Of a DNA stretch of 48,026 nt, positions 16,801 through 24,671 are shown piece by piece. The notes under the pieces are model-generated. The model saw only the letters and a list, made by a program, of their open reading frames with translations, was not told where the DNA came from and did not search any database. Each line of letters starts with the position of its first letter. Position 1 is the stretch's first letter. A program made the position numbers and the translations under genes. Source of the stretch: Cytophagales bacterium (GTDB lineage Bacteria; Bacteroidota; Bacteroidia; Cytophagales; VRUD01); contig VRUD01000027.1 of NCBI GenBank assembly GCA_019456305.1, positions 1-48,026 on the forward strand, in the 5' to 3' direction.

Positions 16801-17304
16801 TATGCAACAGCTATAGAGTACAACGAACTCTACACACAAATGCGCGATACGGTCCACAACAACGCCATGTCAAAAGCCATTGGCAAGGTAGAAGGTAAGT
16901 TTGAGTTCAAAATGGCGCTCAAACAAAGAGAGCAGCGCGAAAAAGAGCAGGAACTAAAGAAAGCCAAAGAAACATCACACAGAAACAACCTGCAAAATGG
17001 TGCAATCGCCATCGGTATATTTGTATTACTTACAATAATTATCTTTCTCGGTAATTTTGTAATGCCCGGGTGGCTTGTCAATGCTTTATCGTTTGTACCT
17101 TTTGTGCTGTTGTTTGAGTTTATCACCGAACTTATAGAGCCCTATACCGAAGCCTTCACAGGCGATCAGCCCTTATACGAAGTGCTGATCAACACCGCGG
17201 TGGTACTAATTATATTTCCCATACAGTATTTCTTTGAAAAGAAGCTGAGGCAGCGGTTGGATAAGGCAAAGAAGAAGCGGGTAGAGAAAGGGAGGAAGAA
17301 ATAA
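13885..17304 (+). CDS. Tandemly fused TPR membrane protein
   Basis: A 1139-residue protein made of two copies of one design joined head to tail. Each copy has six to seven near-identical 40-residue TPRs (for example GNPDKALEYYLQSLEI..NDKQGIAYSLNNIG), then a linker and coiled coil (LKQREQREKEQELKKAKETS). A membrane block follows (IAIGIFVLLTIIIFLGNFV, LVNALSFIPFVLLFEFITE, VLINTMVVLVIFPIQYIFEK). The first copy has a signal or anchor (GTG start, MKKLIIFIIAVVASSFLLQQ). The second keeps a relict, KKLFIFLIIINAGSFIFKQL, at about residue 568-590. The C-terminal parts are nearly identical at DNA level (14821 and 16627 onward). Such TPR modules often precede kinase or cyclase domains in Bacteroidota; none is present here. 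Confidence 0.85.
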   Translation: MKKLIIFIIAVVASSFLLQQPDNSNPQLDSLKNAFDNAKHDTTKVRLLVELSEELYLSDPDTMISLCKQALEIINKNLTASNKEENASFLKTKAAALNNIGSIYNLQGNPDKALEYFLQSLEIKKEINVEHPEESGNKQGIAISLNNIGVIYRNQGNPDKALEYYLQSLEMLKEINDKEGIAISLNNIGLIYKKQGNPDKALDYYLQSLEIQKEINDKQGIAYSLNNIGAIYDNQGNPDKALEYFLQSLEIKKEINDKQGIAMSLNNIGSIYNNQGNPDKALDYYLQSLEIQKEINDKQGIAYSLNFIGQIYLERKDYTAATDYCTRSLRIAEELGYPENIMRSAGSLHKIYKAMAKKAKKQGLWEYGERYATAIEYNELYTQMRDTVHNNAMSKAIGKVEGKFEFKMALKQREQREKEQELKKAKETSHRNNLQNGAIAIGIFVLLTIIIFLGNFVMPGWLVNALSFIPFVLLFEFITEIIEPYTEAFTGDQPIYEVLINTMVVLVIFPIQYIFEKKLRGRLYTAKKKRAVARIGNPRKRSKGSSSSSSKKQVGNFKARILRIIKKLFIFLIIINAGSFIFKQLQSPTDSQSQTYLQNPQGFKNLAGLQVEAKLLAYLSQNSAPTQHQAPSTQNRVLDSLKNAFSNAKHDTIRVQLYLELSDATYLASPEKSTEYDKKALALAEKNIPRSKGAVLLAFKKAKADALNNIGYIHEVQGNPDKALEYYLQSLEIDKEMNNKQGIAISLNNIGMIYKNQGNPDKALEYFLQSLEIKKEINDKQGIAYSLNNIGFIYDNQGNPDKALEYYLQSLEIKKEINDKQGIARSLNNIGTIYFNQGNYDKTLEYQLQSLEIRKKINDKQGIANSLNNIGLIYKNQGNPDMALEYYLQSLEIGKEINDKRGIAYSLNNIGQLYLERKDYTAATDYCTRSLRIAEELGYPENIMRSAGSLHKIYKAMAKKAKKQGLWEYGERYATAIEYNELYTQMRDTVHNNAMSKAIGKVEGKFEFKMALKQREQREKEQELKKAKETSHRNNLQNGAIAIGIFVLLTIIIFLGNFVMPGWLVNALSFVPFVLLFEFITELIEPYTEAFTGDQPLYEVLINTAVVLIIFPIQYFFEKKLRQRLDKAKKKRVEKGRKK
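15678..15710. repeat. Palindrome in TPR fusion linker
   Basis: AAACCCGCAAGGTTTT and its complement form a 33-nt hairpin, translated in frame as NPQGFKNLAGL. A related AAACCTGCGAGG hairpin lies between genes at 44493-44525. A second palindrome, CTCGGATTGGTAATCCGAG (15482-15500), is upstream in the same linker, followed by a CACCCAGCACC-type piece near 15760. Confidence 0.8.
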
Positions 17305-17308
17305 ATAG

Positions 17309-17361
17309 CACGGATTGCCCGTAGAGACGCCCAATTTGGACGTCTCTACGGGCAATCCGTG
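17309..17361. terminator. Bidirectional terminator-like hairpin
   Basis: Perfect 21-bp arms (CACGGATTGCCCGTAGAGAC.. at 17309-17329, complement at 17341-17361) flank an 11-nt loop. It lies exactly between the stop codons of two convergent genes. It shares GTAGAGACGCCCAATTT with the hairpin at 1055, so it is also a member of a repeat family. Confidence 0.7.
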
Positions 17362-17365
17362 TTAC

Positions 17366-18025
17366 CTATTCCTCCTCCCAAATCTTTTTCTTCCTCTTAA
17401 AATCCCCCCTGCGAATTGACTGGATCAATGCTATCCATGCAAATGGGTTGAGGAGTGGATTTGCATATCTTGGGTCAAATCTTTGGGTAGAAATCTTGTA
17501 GACCTCTTGGTTCATGTAGTTAGTATAATTCATGCTGGCGTCCATCTCAGAGTCATACAGGATCCGTGCGAGCACCTTTTCATCCAGGTTTTTTTGAGCA
17601 TTTGACTGATTTTCATCATCCAGCTCCAGCGCTAAAAAAGCCTGCTTAAACAATTCTACGGTCGGGTAAGGATATATCTCAACTGTCGGAAGAATGGTGG
17701 TATCTATTATTAATTCAATAATGGCCGTATAACTTTGGTTTTTTGCATCATCAGGAATAATGATATGTTGTTTTTTAAAACCTACCGCACTGATAATAAT
17801 ACTGTCGCTAATTAATACAGGCATTGAAAAATATCCATATTCATTGCTGATAGAACCTCTGCCTGAATGCGGGACATAAATATGCACACCCCAAATTCCG
17901 TACAAGCTGTCACCGCCAACCACAAGCCCGGAAAACTGAATGATCCTCTCCTTCTCCTGGGCAAATGCACCTGAAAAAATTAAAGATACAGAAAACAGAG
18001 CTATATAAAATTGTAACTTTTTCAC
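17366..18025 (-). CDS. Carboxypeptidase-regulatory-like exported protein
   Basis: Starting at GTG 18025 gives a clean signal peptide (MKKLQFYIALFSVSLIFSGAFA) and 219 residues; an upstream TTG at 18070 adds 15 residues that would bury it. The mature N-terminal half is a carboxypeptidase-regulatory-like sandwich (IIQFSGLVVGGDSLYGIWGV, SNEYGYFSMPV, SAVGFKKQHIIIP). The C-terminal half is helical and basic (IRRGDFKRKKKIWEEE). The function is not known. It converges on the TPR fusion gene with only the hairpin between. Confidence 0.75.
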   Translation of the reverse strand: MKKLQFYIALFSVSLIFSGAFAQEKERIIQFSGLVVGGDSLYGIWGVHIYVPHSGRGSISNEYGYFSMPVLISDSIIISAVGFKKQHIIIPDDAKNQSYTAIIELIIDTTILPTVEIYPYPTVELFKQAFLALELDDENQSNAQKNLDEKVLARILYDSEMDASMNYTNYMNQEVYKISTQRFDPRYANPLLNPFAWIALIQSIRRGDFKRKKKIWEEE

Positions 18026-18194
18026 TTCATAGAAATTAATCAATAACAATGATACAAAATATATTTCCAAATTTCAACCAATTTTAATAAATTTCAAAAT
18101 TTTTTACCCTAACAAGAGTTGCTTTTCCTGGTTTAATTCAATGATTATAAAACATAAAACAATTTAACAATACAACAATTTATTATATTTGCAT

Positions 18195-18569
18195 ATGAGA
18201 ATCAAACATTTTAATTTATCATCCGGTACTCAAATGTTCAAAGCGCTCAGTGATGAATCAAGGGTCAGGATCTTAAATCTGATACTGAAAAACGGAGAAA
18301 TGTGTATTTCAGACCTTGAATTGGTACTGGATTTTACACAAACCAAAACGTCACGCCACCTTACTTATTTGAAAAATGCAGGTATATTGACATTCAGGAA
18401 AATTGATCAGTGGGCATTTTATTATATCAAAGATGAAGTAACAGACATAATCAACCGGCAATTTAATTATCTTCAAAAAGATACCACATTGACAAATGAC
18501 CTGGAGACCTACCGGGAGTTATATGAGAATGAACAATTAGGGATTTGTAAGTTAAAGCATGGCGCATAG
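18195..18569 (+). CDS. ArsR/SmtB-family transcriptional regulator
   Basis: A 124-residue winged-helix repressor. MFKALSDESRVRILNLILKN and CISDLELVLDFTQTKTSRHLTYLKNAGILTFRKIDQWAFYYI give the helix-turn-helix and wing. There is no obvious CxCxD metal site in the recognition helix, so the inducer is unclear, though Cys residues occur at CISDLE and at LGICKL. ATG at 18195 is chosen over TTG two codons upstream. The last codons and stop (KHGA) fall in GCATGGCGCATAGCG, a repeat seen elsewhere (9680, 29266), so the native C-terminus may have been altered. Confidence 0.88.
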   Translation: MRIKHFNLSSGTQMFKALSDESRVRILNLILKNGEMCISDLELVLDFTQTKTSRHLTYLKNAGILTFRKIDQWAFYYIKDEVTDIINRQFNYLQKDTTLTNDLETYRELYENEQLGICKLKHGA

Positions 18570-18607
18570 CGTCATTCTCAATTTACTTAGCAATAATTAA
18601 TTTGGTA

Positions 18608-18907
18608 CCTAAAAATCTAAATTAAAAAGAAAGAAAAGTTGACCCCGTTAGATATAATCAATAAAAGCAACAAACAAGTAACATATAATGCAACATTTAT
18701 AAACATTTACCTGATAGTATAAAAATATCTAACGGGGTGAATGTAAATGTTATGATACTTCCTTAATTTAGTTGCCGTAAAAGTAAAAAATTAATAATAA
18801 TAGGGTCAACCAGCACCCAGTAACCAGCATCCAGTAACTGATAATTTGATGCATGATGTTAATAATGCTTACAATTTAAGTTGTTTTTTTTAATTTAGAT
18901 TTTTAGG
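18608..18907 (+). mobile_element. Miniature inverted-repeat element, copy 1
   Basis: The terminal inverted repeats are 21 bp and perfect: CCTAAAAATCTAAATTAAAA.. at 18608-18628, complement at 18887-18907. The 5-bp target duplication TGGTA flanks both ends (18603-18607, 18908-18912). Without the nested insert it is about 205 bp and matches the copy at 36303-36502 almost base for base. There is no ORF, so it is non-autonomous. Its right end lies 26 bp before the yjjG start codon. Confidence 0.9.
18643..18737. mobile_element. Second miniature element nested in copy 1
   Basis: This 95-bp segment is absent from the copy at 36303. It has terminal repeats CCCCGTTAGATAT / ATATCTAACGGGG and is flanked by TGA on both sides, consistent with a 3-bp target duplication; the unoccupied copy reads AAAAGTGATGTAAATG at the same point. 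No ORF. Confidence 0.8.
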
Positions 18908-18933
18908 TGGTAGTTTAATCTTGAGATTTATTT

Positions 18934-19629
18934 ATGAACAACTACAAACATATATTTTTCGACCTTGATGATACACTCTGGGATTATGATAAAAATTCAC
19001 AGGAAACCCTTGAAGAATTATATCAAAATTACAGACTTTATGACTCAGGTGATTTTACAGTGGAAAAATTTATCACTCAATTCAAGGTAAGAAATACAGA
19101 ATTATGGGAAAAATACAAAAACGGAACTGTAGATGTAGAAATTCTAAGAAAAGATAGATTTGTAGCAACCTTGAATGATCTCGGAATAAAACAAAAAGAT
19201 CTATGTACAAATATTGCTATTGATTATCTGAAGATATGTCCTAAAAAATCCAACATAATTCGATTTGCTCATGAGGTTTTAGCTTATCTCCAAAAAAAAT
19301 ATCAATTACATATTTTAACCAATGGCTTTGAGGAAACTCAGTGTATGAAGTTAGAACATTCAGGTTTGAAAAAGTATTTTACTAACATTATCACCTCCGA
19401 ACGGGCTGGTTGTCGAAAGCCCGACAAAAAGATATTTGAATATGCTTTACAAAAGGCTGATGCGATTGCCAAAGAATGTATCATGATTGGTGATGATCAT
19501 GAAACAGATATATTGGGTGCAAAAGGGGTAGGAATAAAGCAAATATTCTTTAATCCGGAAGTGCGAATAAACAATTATAACCCTACTTATGAAATAAAAG
19601 ATTTGAGCGAATTATACCGGATTCTTTAA
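18934..19629 (+). CDS. yjjG: YjjG-like noncanonical pyrimidine nucleotidase (HAD family)
   Basis: A 231-residue HAD hydrolase. Motif I is FFDLDDTLWDYDKNS, motif II LTNGFEE, the motif III lysine region RAGCRKPDKKIFEYAL, and motif IV MIGDDHETDILGAKGVG. The YjjG group dephosphorylates noncanonical pyrimidine nucleotides as house-cleaning. The helical cap between motifs I and II (about 20-95) fits. It is cytoplasmic. The miniature element ends 26 bp upstream and could supply the promoter. Confidence 0.88.
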   Translation: MNNYKHIFFDLDDTLWDYDKNSQETLEELYQNYRLYDSGDFTVEKFITQFKVRNTELWEKYKNGTVDVEILRKDRFVATLNDLGIKQKDLCTNIAIDYLKICPKKSNIIRFAHEVLAYLQKKYQLHILTNGFEETQCMKLEHSGLKKYFTNIITSERAGCRKPDKKIFEYALQKADAIAKECIMIGDDHETDILGAKGVGIKQIFFNPEVRINNYNPTYEIKDLSELYRIL

Positions 19630-19675
19630 CAATTCGGCATTGAAAACGAAATTCAAAAAAAGATTAGAGAGCAGA

Positions 19676-19846
19676 TTATCCCGCTTGAATAGTTTTTTCT
19701 TTAATAACCATATTGTATAATTGTAATAACTTATTTTTCGTAATACCTTGTCCTTCCAATTTCATAGTGGCATAAACAGAATCAATAATCATTTTTTTAA
19801 CAAATGATTGGTTTCTTAATTGCTTATATTTTTCTCTAATTGTCAT
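19676..19846 (-). CDS. Small hypothetical protein, 56 aa
   Basis: An open frame from ATG 19846 to TAA encodes MTIREKYKQLRNQSFVKKMI, then a segment with YATMKLEGQGITKNKLLQLY, ending KTIQAG. Residues look protein-like (charged and amphipathic, with Met-Lys-Leu-Glu-Gly reminiscent of short Fic-associated or antitoxin-like proteins). It lies opposite in orientation to the following TA pair. Family not recognised. It may be a small real gene or a remnant. Confidence 0.5.
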   Translation of the reverse strand: MTIREKYKQLRNQSFVKKMIIDSVYATMKLEGQGITKNKLLQLYNMVIKEKTIQAG

Positions 19847-19983
19847 TAACGCAACAAAATAAATATCTGAAAAGAAATGAGTAGTTTTAGGGAATAATTT
19901 TATAAAAGAATTTTGAGCATATAGTTTATATAGTTAGGAACATTTTGTAGTTTTACCGCAAAGAATAACACTAAAAAAATATT

Positions 19984-20190
19984 ATGAAAACAATGAAAAT
20001 TGATTTACCAAAAAAAATAGTAGTTGCCATGGGAAACTATGTAAAAACAGGTTGGTTTAACAATGAATCAGAAGTAATGCGAGCAGCTTTACAGGAATTT
20101 ATCAGAAATCATCGTATTGAATTAACGGATAAATTCATGGAAGAAGACATTAAATGGGCATTAGAAATAAAGAAAAACAGGGGAAAATGA
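19984..20190 (+). CDS. Ribbon-helix-helix antitoxin
   Basis: A 68-residue protein of ParD/CopG type. MKTMKIDLPKKIVVAMGNYV is the DNA-binding strand and first helix, and GWFNNESEVMRAALQEFI the second. The C-terminal tail (LTDKFMEEDIKWALEIKKN) would bind the toxin. Its TGA overlaps the next gene's ATG (ATGA), so the two are translationally coupled. It should neutralise the PIN-like toxin and repress the pair. Confidence 0.85.
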   Translation: MKTMKIDLPKKIVVAMGNYVKTGWFNNESEVMRAALQEFIRNHRIELTDKFMEEDIKWALEIKKNRGK

Positions 20191-20687
20191 AAAATGTGGT
20201 ATGTGATACGGGCCCTGTTTTACACTTAAAACAGTCAAATTTGTTATGGTTATTGAAAAAAGCAGGGAAAATTTTGATACCCCTTAAAGTTAATGAAGAA
20301 TTACAATATCTTGATAAATCATGGTTAGATCAAAAGCCTTCCTGGATAATTGTCAATACTTTAATAAAAGAAGACTCTGATGAAGCAAGTCTTTTGTTGA
20401 ATTCAGGGTTGCTTGATGCTGGAGAATCGGAAGCCGTAATACTTGCAAAACGAGTAAAAGCGTTATGGTTTTTAACGGATGATTCAGCGGCAAGAATATT
20501 TGCAAATTCTATAGATTTAGAGGTTCATGGTTCATTAGGCATCGTACTTTGGGGAACTGCAGTTGGACATTTAAATTATAATGAAGCAAGGTCAGCAATT
20601 TATCAGCTTGAACGGTCAACATTGTGGATGTCTCAAACTATTATTGACAAAGCATATAAATCTTTAAAAGATATTTTCATTAAATAG
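20187..20687 (+). CDS. DUF3368 PIN-like toxin
   Basis: 166 residues from the ATG that overlaps the antitoxin stop. The PIN-type acidic residues are visible in VVCDTGPVLHL, LLDAGESEAVILAKRV and LTDDSAARIFA. The DUF3368 ending GSLGIVLWGTAVGHLNYNEA is present. These proteins are predicted metal-dependent RNases of type II toxin-antitoxin systems. The pair is flanked by direct repeats, suggesting it was acquired as a unit. Confidence 0.85.
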   Translation: MKNVVCDTGPVLHLKQSNLLWLLKKAGKILIPLKVNEELQYLDKSWLDQKPSWIIVNTLIKEDSDEASLLLNSGLLDAGESEAVILAKRVKALWFLTDDSAARIFANSIDLEVHGSLGIVLWGTAVGHLNYNEARSAIYQLERSTLWMSQTIIDKAYKSLKDIFIK

Positions 20688-20949
20688 AAGAAAATATTAT
20701 TCCATTATAATAAACAAAAGTAAAGTGAGATTGTTTTTTTTATTCTTTTTAAAATTGTTCCTGTAGTTCTTTTCAGAGGAAGCAACGCAACAACTATTCC
20801 ACCAGGGATCAAAAGATTAATAGAATTGAAATAAATAGCTGAAAAGAAATGAGTGATTTTGGGTAATAATTTACTAAAAAGTTTCTTTTTACTTTTAACT
20901 ATAAGTTTGTGGCAAAGCTGAAAAATGGTAGATAAAAATCATCCAAAAA

Positions 20950-22689
20950 ATGGAAAAAGGATTACATTTAAAACTACTTGTAGAATTCAGTGCAGTATTT
21001 GACGAAGAACCTAAAGATTTAGAAACATACTTAACTGGTATAAGCCGATCAATGTTATTGAATGTAGCAGCATTCTTTTTAGGCTTTTCAAACAGAAAGT
21101 CAAAATATGAAAATTATAAAAATCTATTGGAAACCTTTTTTTGCGCAGAAAACAATTCGATAGCAAATCAAATTTATTTCAAACTTATGAAACTCGAAGA
21201 TGATAAGAGAAAAGAAATAATTATCATCCAACCTCAAAGCAGTTTGCAATTATTTGAATATTGTTTTGACAATCTTTCCAATGATGAGACACAAAAGAAA
21301 GCAGAAGCGGAAGTAAATATTTTTAAAGCATATCTCTATTTAAATGAACAAAATACAACCAAAGAGCAAACTGCATTTATTTCAACAAAGAACCTTCCTC
21401 AATGGCTCCGAATTGCAGGGATTTCATTATCGCAATCTTACCCTTATTCGGAATTAATTAATTATGATATAAAGGAAGTATTTGTAGGACAGATAATTAA
21501 ATCTATATTTCTATTTGAATTCTTAGAAACAAATCCAAAAACTCAACTTCTTCTTGTAAAATTTAATAAACATTTTAATTGTTCTGATTGGAAAGAATAT
21601 CTAAATAGGTTTTTACCGCTTACTTTTTCTTTAATTAAAGCTGAACAAGAAGCCAACATTGATCTTATCATTACAAGAGATGAAAATTTTAAAGAAAATT
21701 GCGAATTTATTGATAAACTAATTGCTCAAGAATCTGATACAATGGTTGACTATGATTTCAAGACAATTAGAAGCAAACCTTTTTATAGAGTTTCAGAAGG
21801 TGTGTATAGAATTATATATAGCTTATTCGTTGTAGAAAAAATATTTAAAGGATTGTATTTTATACTGAATGAGATAAACAAAACTTTGCCACTTGCACAT
21901 AAGATGAATAATTTTAGAGGCATTTATTGTAATGATTTTTCTGAAAAGCAACTTATATACAAACTTCTAAACAGTATTTATGAGAATAGATATATAGAGT
22001 TTAGTGGTGAAATAATAAAGCAGCATGGTATTAACGCTGAACCTGATTACTACATTAGAAAAGGCAATTATTTATTCATATTTGAATCTAAAGACATACT
22101 TATTAATTCTGTGATAAAAACTTCCTATGATTACAACAAATACGAAAGAGAGTTTAAGAAGAAGCTATATTTTGATGACAATAAAGGAAAAATTGAAAAT
22201 AAAGCAGTTCTTCAATTGCTTAATAATATAAAGAGAGTATTATCAAAACAATTTTCATTTGACACCAACTATAACGAGGGTTCATTGTATATATATCCAA
22301 TAATCATTTTACATGACCATCAATTCAATGTAGCAGGCTTAAATGTATTAGTTAATTATTGGTTTCAGGAAGAAATAAATAAATTAAACCAACTGGGGTT
22401 TAATACTGATCGTGTACGACCTATCGTCATAATTGATATTGACACATTGATTCTACACCAAGATATTTTAAGAGACCGGACAATAAAACTGGAAAATGTA
22501 TTAGATAATTATTACAAGTTTATCAAGTTTAATACAAAGAAAAAATATAGAGATGAAGAACATGCTACGGAATATAGAGAAAGAACTGTTGTTTCTTTTT
22601 CTCTATTCTTGGCAAACTATGTTTCGAAGAAAAAAATTGGACGAATTCCAAAAATGTTGAAAGAAAAAGTGTTTAGTTTGTTTAGTTAA
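20950..22689 (+). CDS. Large protein with PD-(D/E)XK nuclease motif
   Basis: A 579-residue cytoplasmic protein of no family I recognise. The N-terminal 350 residues are helical and carry no visible motif. Residues 364-384 read EPDYYIRKGNYLFIFESKD. Here Asp366, then Glu379-Ser-Lys381 after two beta-strands, fit the PD-(D/E)XK nuclease core. Conserved-looking YIYPIIILHDHQ and RVRPIVIIDIDTL could be later strands. It is AT-rich, stands alone, and is bounded by TA genes and a decaying gene, which suits a restriction or defence role, but that is inference. Confidence 0.6.
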   Translation: MEKGLHLKLLVEFSAVFDEEPKDLETYLTGISRSMLLNVAAFFLGFSNRKSKYENYKNLLETFFCAENNSIANQIYFKLMKLEDDKRKEIIIIQPQSSLQLFEYCFDNLSNDETQKKAEAEVNIFKAYLYLNEQNTTKEQTAFISTKNLPQWLRIAGISLSQSYPYSELINYDIKEVFVGQIIKSIFLFEFLETNPKTQLLLVKFNKHFNCSDWKEYLNRFLPLTFSLIKAEQEANIDLIITRDENFKENCEFIDKLIAQESDTMVDYDFKTIRSKPFYRVSEGVYRIIYSLFVVEKIFKGLYFILNEINKTLPLAHKMNNFRGIYCNDFSEKQLIYKLLNSIYENRYIEFSGEIIKQHGINAEPDYYIRKGNYLFIFESKDILINSVIKTSYDYNKYEREFKKKLYFDDNKGKIENKAVLQLLNNIKRVLSKQFSFDTNYNEGSLYIYPIIILHDHQFNVAGLNVLVNYWFQEEINKLNQLGFNTDRVRPIVIIDIDTLILHQDILRDRTIKLENVLDNYYKFIKFNTKKKYRDEEHATEYRERTVVSFSLFLANYVSKKKIGRIPKMLKEKVFSLFS

Positions 22690-22849
22690 ACGACAAATCA
22701 ACATTGGCAGATAAAAGCCAAGCCCTAACATGATGTACAAGTAAATTAGAGGTAAAAAACATTTTGAAAAATCTTTCTTTAAATTAACTTTGAAATAAGT
22801 GAATAAATAGGCTATGTTTATTATATTTGTCCAAAATAACATTTTGATC

Positions 22850-24391
22850 ATGAAAAAATTATTACTCTCATTAACCATCGCTTTGCTGATAAGCAACTCA
22901 TTTGCCCAAACCTACCAATGGGCGAAGAGCATCGGCAGCACAGCATACGATATCGGCTACAGCATCGCCACGGATGCCTCCGGCAATGCATACATAACAG
23001 GATCTTTTCAATACACAGCCGACTTTGACCCGGGCGCGGGAGTACAGAATTTAACTTCTGTTGGTAGTGCTGACATCTTCTTCGCCAAATATGACGCAAA
23101 CGGCAATTACCTCTGGGCGAAGAGCATCGGCGGCATAGCAAGCGATATCGGCTACAGCATCGCCACTGACACCTCCGGCAATGTGTACATAACAGGATTT
23201 TTCTCCGGTATTAGCGGTGACACTATCACAGCCGACTTTGACCCGGGCGCGGGAGTACAGAATTTAACTCCTGTTGGTGGTGATGACATCTTCTTCGCCA
23301 AATATGACGCAAACGGCAATTACCTCTGGGCGAAGAGCATCGGCAGCGCAGGCTACGATGTGGGCCACAGCATCGCCACGGACGCCTCCGGCAATGTATA
23401 AATAACAGGATTTTTCTCCGGCACAGCCGACTTTGACCCGGGCGCGGGAGTACAGAATTTAACTCCTGTTGGTAGTTCTGTCATCTTCTTCGCCAAATAT
23501 GACGCAAACGGCAATTACCTCTGGGCGAAGAACATCGGCGGCACATCAAGCGATGTCGGCAACAGCATCGCCATGGACGCCTCCGGCAATGCATACATAA
23601 CAGGAGATTTCTACGGCACAGCCGACTTTGACCCGGGCGCGGGAGTACAGAATTTAACTTCTGTTGGAGTTCGAGACATCTTCTTCGCCAAATATGACGC
23701 AAACGGCAATTACCTCTGGGCGAAGAGCATCGGCGGCACATCAGCCGATTTCGGCAACAGCATCGCCACTAACGCCTCCGGCAATGCATACATAACAGGA
23801 TTTTTTTACGGCACAGCCGACTTTGACCCGGGCGCGGGAGTACAGAATTTAACTCCTGTTGGTATTAATGACATCTTCTTCGCCAAATATGACGCAAACG
23901 GCAATTACCTCTGGGCGAAGAGCATCGGCAGCACATCAAACGATGCCGGCTACAGCATCGCCACGGACGCCTTCGGCAATGCATACATAACAGGATTTTT
24001 TGTAGCTACAGCCGACTTTGACCCGGGCGCGGGAGTACAGAATTTAACTCCTGTTGGTGGTAGTGACATCTTCTTCGCCAAATATCAGGATTCCGGAAGT
24101 ACAGGCATTGATGAGCTTAAAGCTCAAAGTTCAAAGCTCAAAGTTTATCCAAACCCCTACACCGGTAAAACCAACATCAGCTACACGCTGCCGGAAAAAA
24201 CCAATGTATCTTTAGAAATATACAACATTACCGGTAAAAAAATACATACATTGGTAAATAAAAACCAAAATGCAGGCAGACACCAATACGTGTTTTCTGC
24301 AAAAGACCTGGGTTATGGCAAGGGAATATATTTATTAAAGTTCAGGGTAAATGAAACCAATATCACGAAGCTGTTGTTAGAATTAAAGTAG
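22850..24391 (+). pseudogene. Beta-propeller-repeat T9SS cargo, interrupted by a stop
   Basis: From ATG 22850 (signal peptide MKKLLLSLTIALLISNSFAQ) to 24391 one frame encodes six 65-residue units of the SBBP type (ADFDPGAGVQNLTPVGG, DIFFAKYDANGNYLWAKSIG, SGNAYITG). A T9SS type A tail follows (LKVYPNPYTGKTNISYTLPE..GIYLLKFRVNETNITKLLLE). TAA at 23399-23401 (codon 184) replaces the Tyr codon found in the other units; the frame resumes unchanged. The product would be secreted and surface-attached. Either a recent pseudogene, strain variation or a consensus error. The gene is much GC-richer than its surroundings. Confidence 0.8.
22928..24095 (+). repeat. Tandem 195-bp coding repeats
   Basis: GCCGACTTTGACCCGGGCGC begins at 23018, 23231, 23426, 23621, 23816 and 24011. 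The spacing is 195 bp except for the first interval, 213 bp, caused by an 18-bp in-frame addition (SGDTIT region). High DNA identity between units implies recent expansion or ongoing gene conversion. Confidence 0.9.
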
Positions 24392-24428
24392 TTTGTTAAT
24401 TTTGTAAAAAAATAAAATATATATTAAT

Positions 24429-24671
24429 ATGAACACAGTAATTCAAAAAGTTGGAAATAATTTTGCAGTGCTAATTCCAAAAAAACTTGCAAAGACATCT
24501 CATTTAAATGAGGGAATGAAGGTAAATTTAACTTTAAAGAATAATGAGATTATCATCAACAAAGATAAACAAAGTAAATATACCCTTGACCAATTATTAT
24601 CAAAAGTCAATAAAGATAATTTGCATAAGGAAATTAGTTTTGGCAAGCCTGTTGGAAAAGAAATAATTTAA
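24429..24671 (+). CDS. mazE: MazE/AbrB-family antitoxin
   Basis: An 80-residue protein with the swapped-hairpin DNA-binding start VIQKVGNNFAVLIPKKLAKT, ..EGMKVNLTLKNNEIIINK and a toxin-binding acidic/Lys-rich tail. It ends one base into the toxin gene (TAATG), so translation is coupled. It neutralises MazF and represses the operon. Confidence 0.88.
   Translation: MNTVIQKVGNNFAVLIPKKLAKTSHLNEGMKVNLTLKNNEIIINKDKQSKYTLDQLLSKVNKDNLHKEISFGKPVGKEII

Larger units (their letters stand above)
19857..20875 (+). repeat. Imperfect direct repeats flanking a TA pair
   Basis: AAATAAATATCTGAAAAGAA.. at 19857-19905 and AAATAAATAGCTGAAAAGAA.. at 20829-20875 are about 47 bp long with roughly 85-90 percent identity. 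Both are preceded by AACGCAACAA within 50 bp. They bracket the RHH/DUF3368 genes. The remaining 20688-20949 sequence holds no gene I can support. Confidence 0.6.

Noticed and set aside
18570-18933. A lost gene between ArsR and yjjG
   Set aside because: The space is explained by the miniature element with its nested insert; no open frame.
22848-23741. Minus-strand Arg/Cys-rich ORFs over the propeller repeats
   Set aside because: Antisense shadow of the 195-bp tandem coding repeats.
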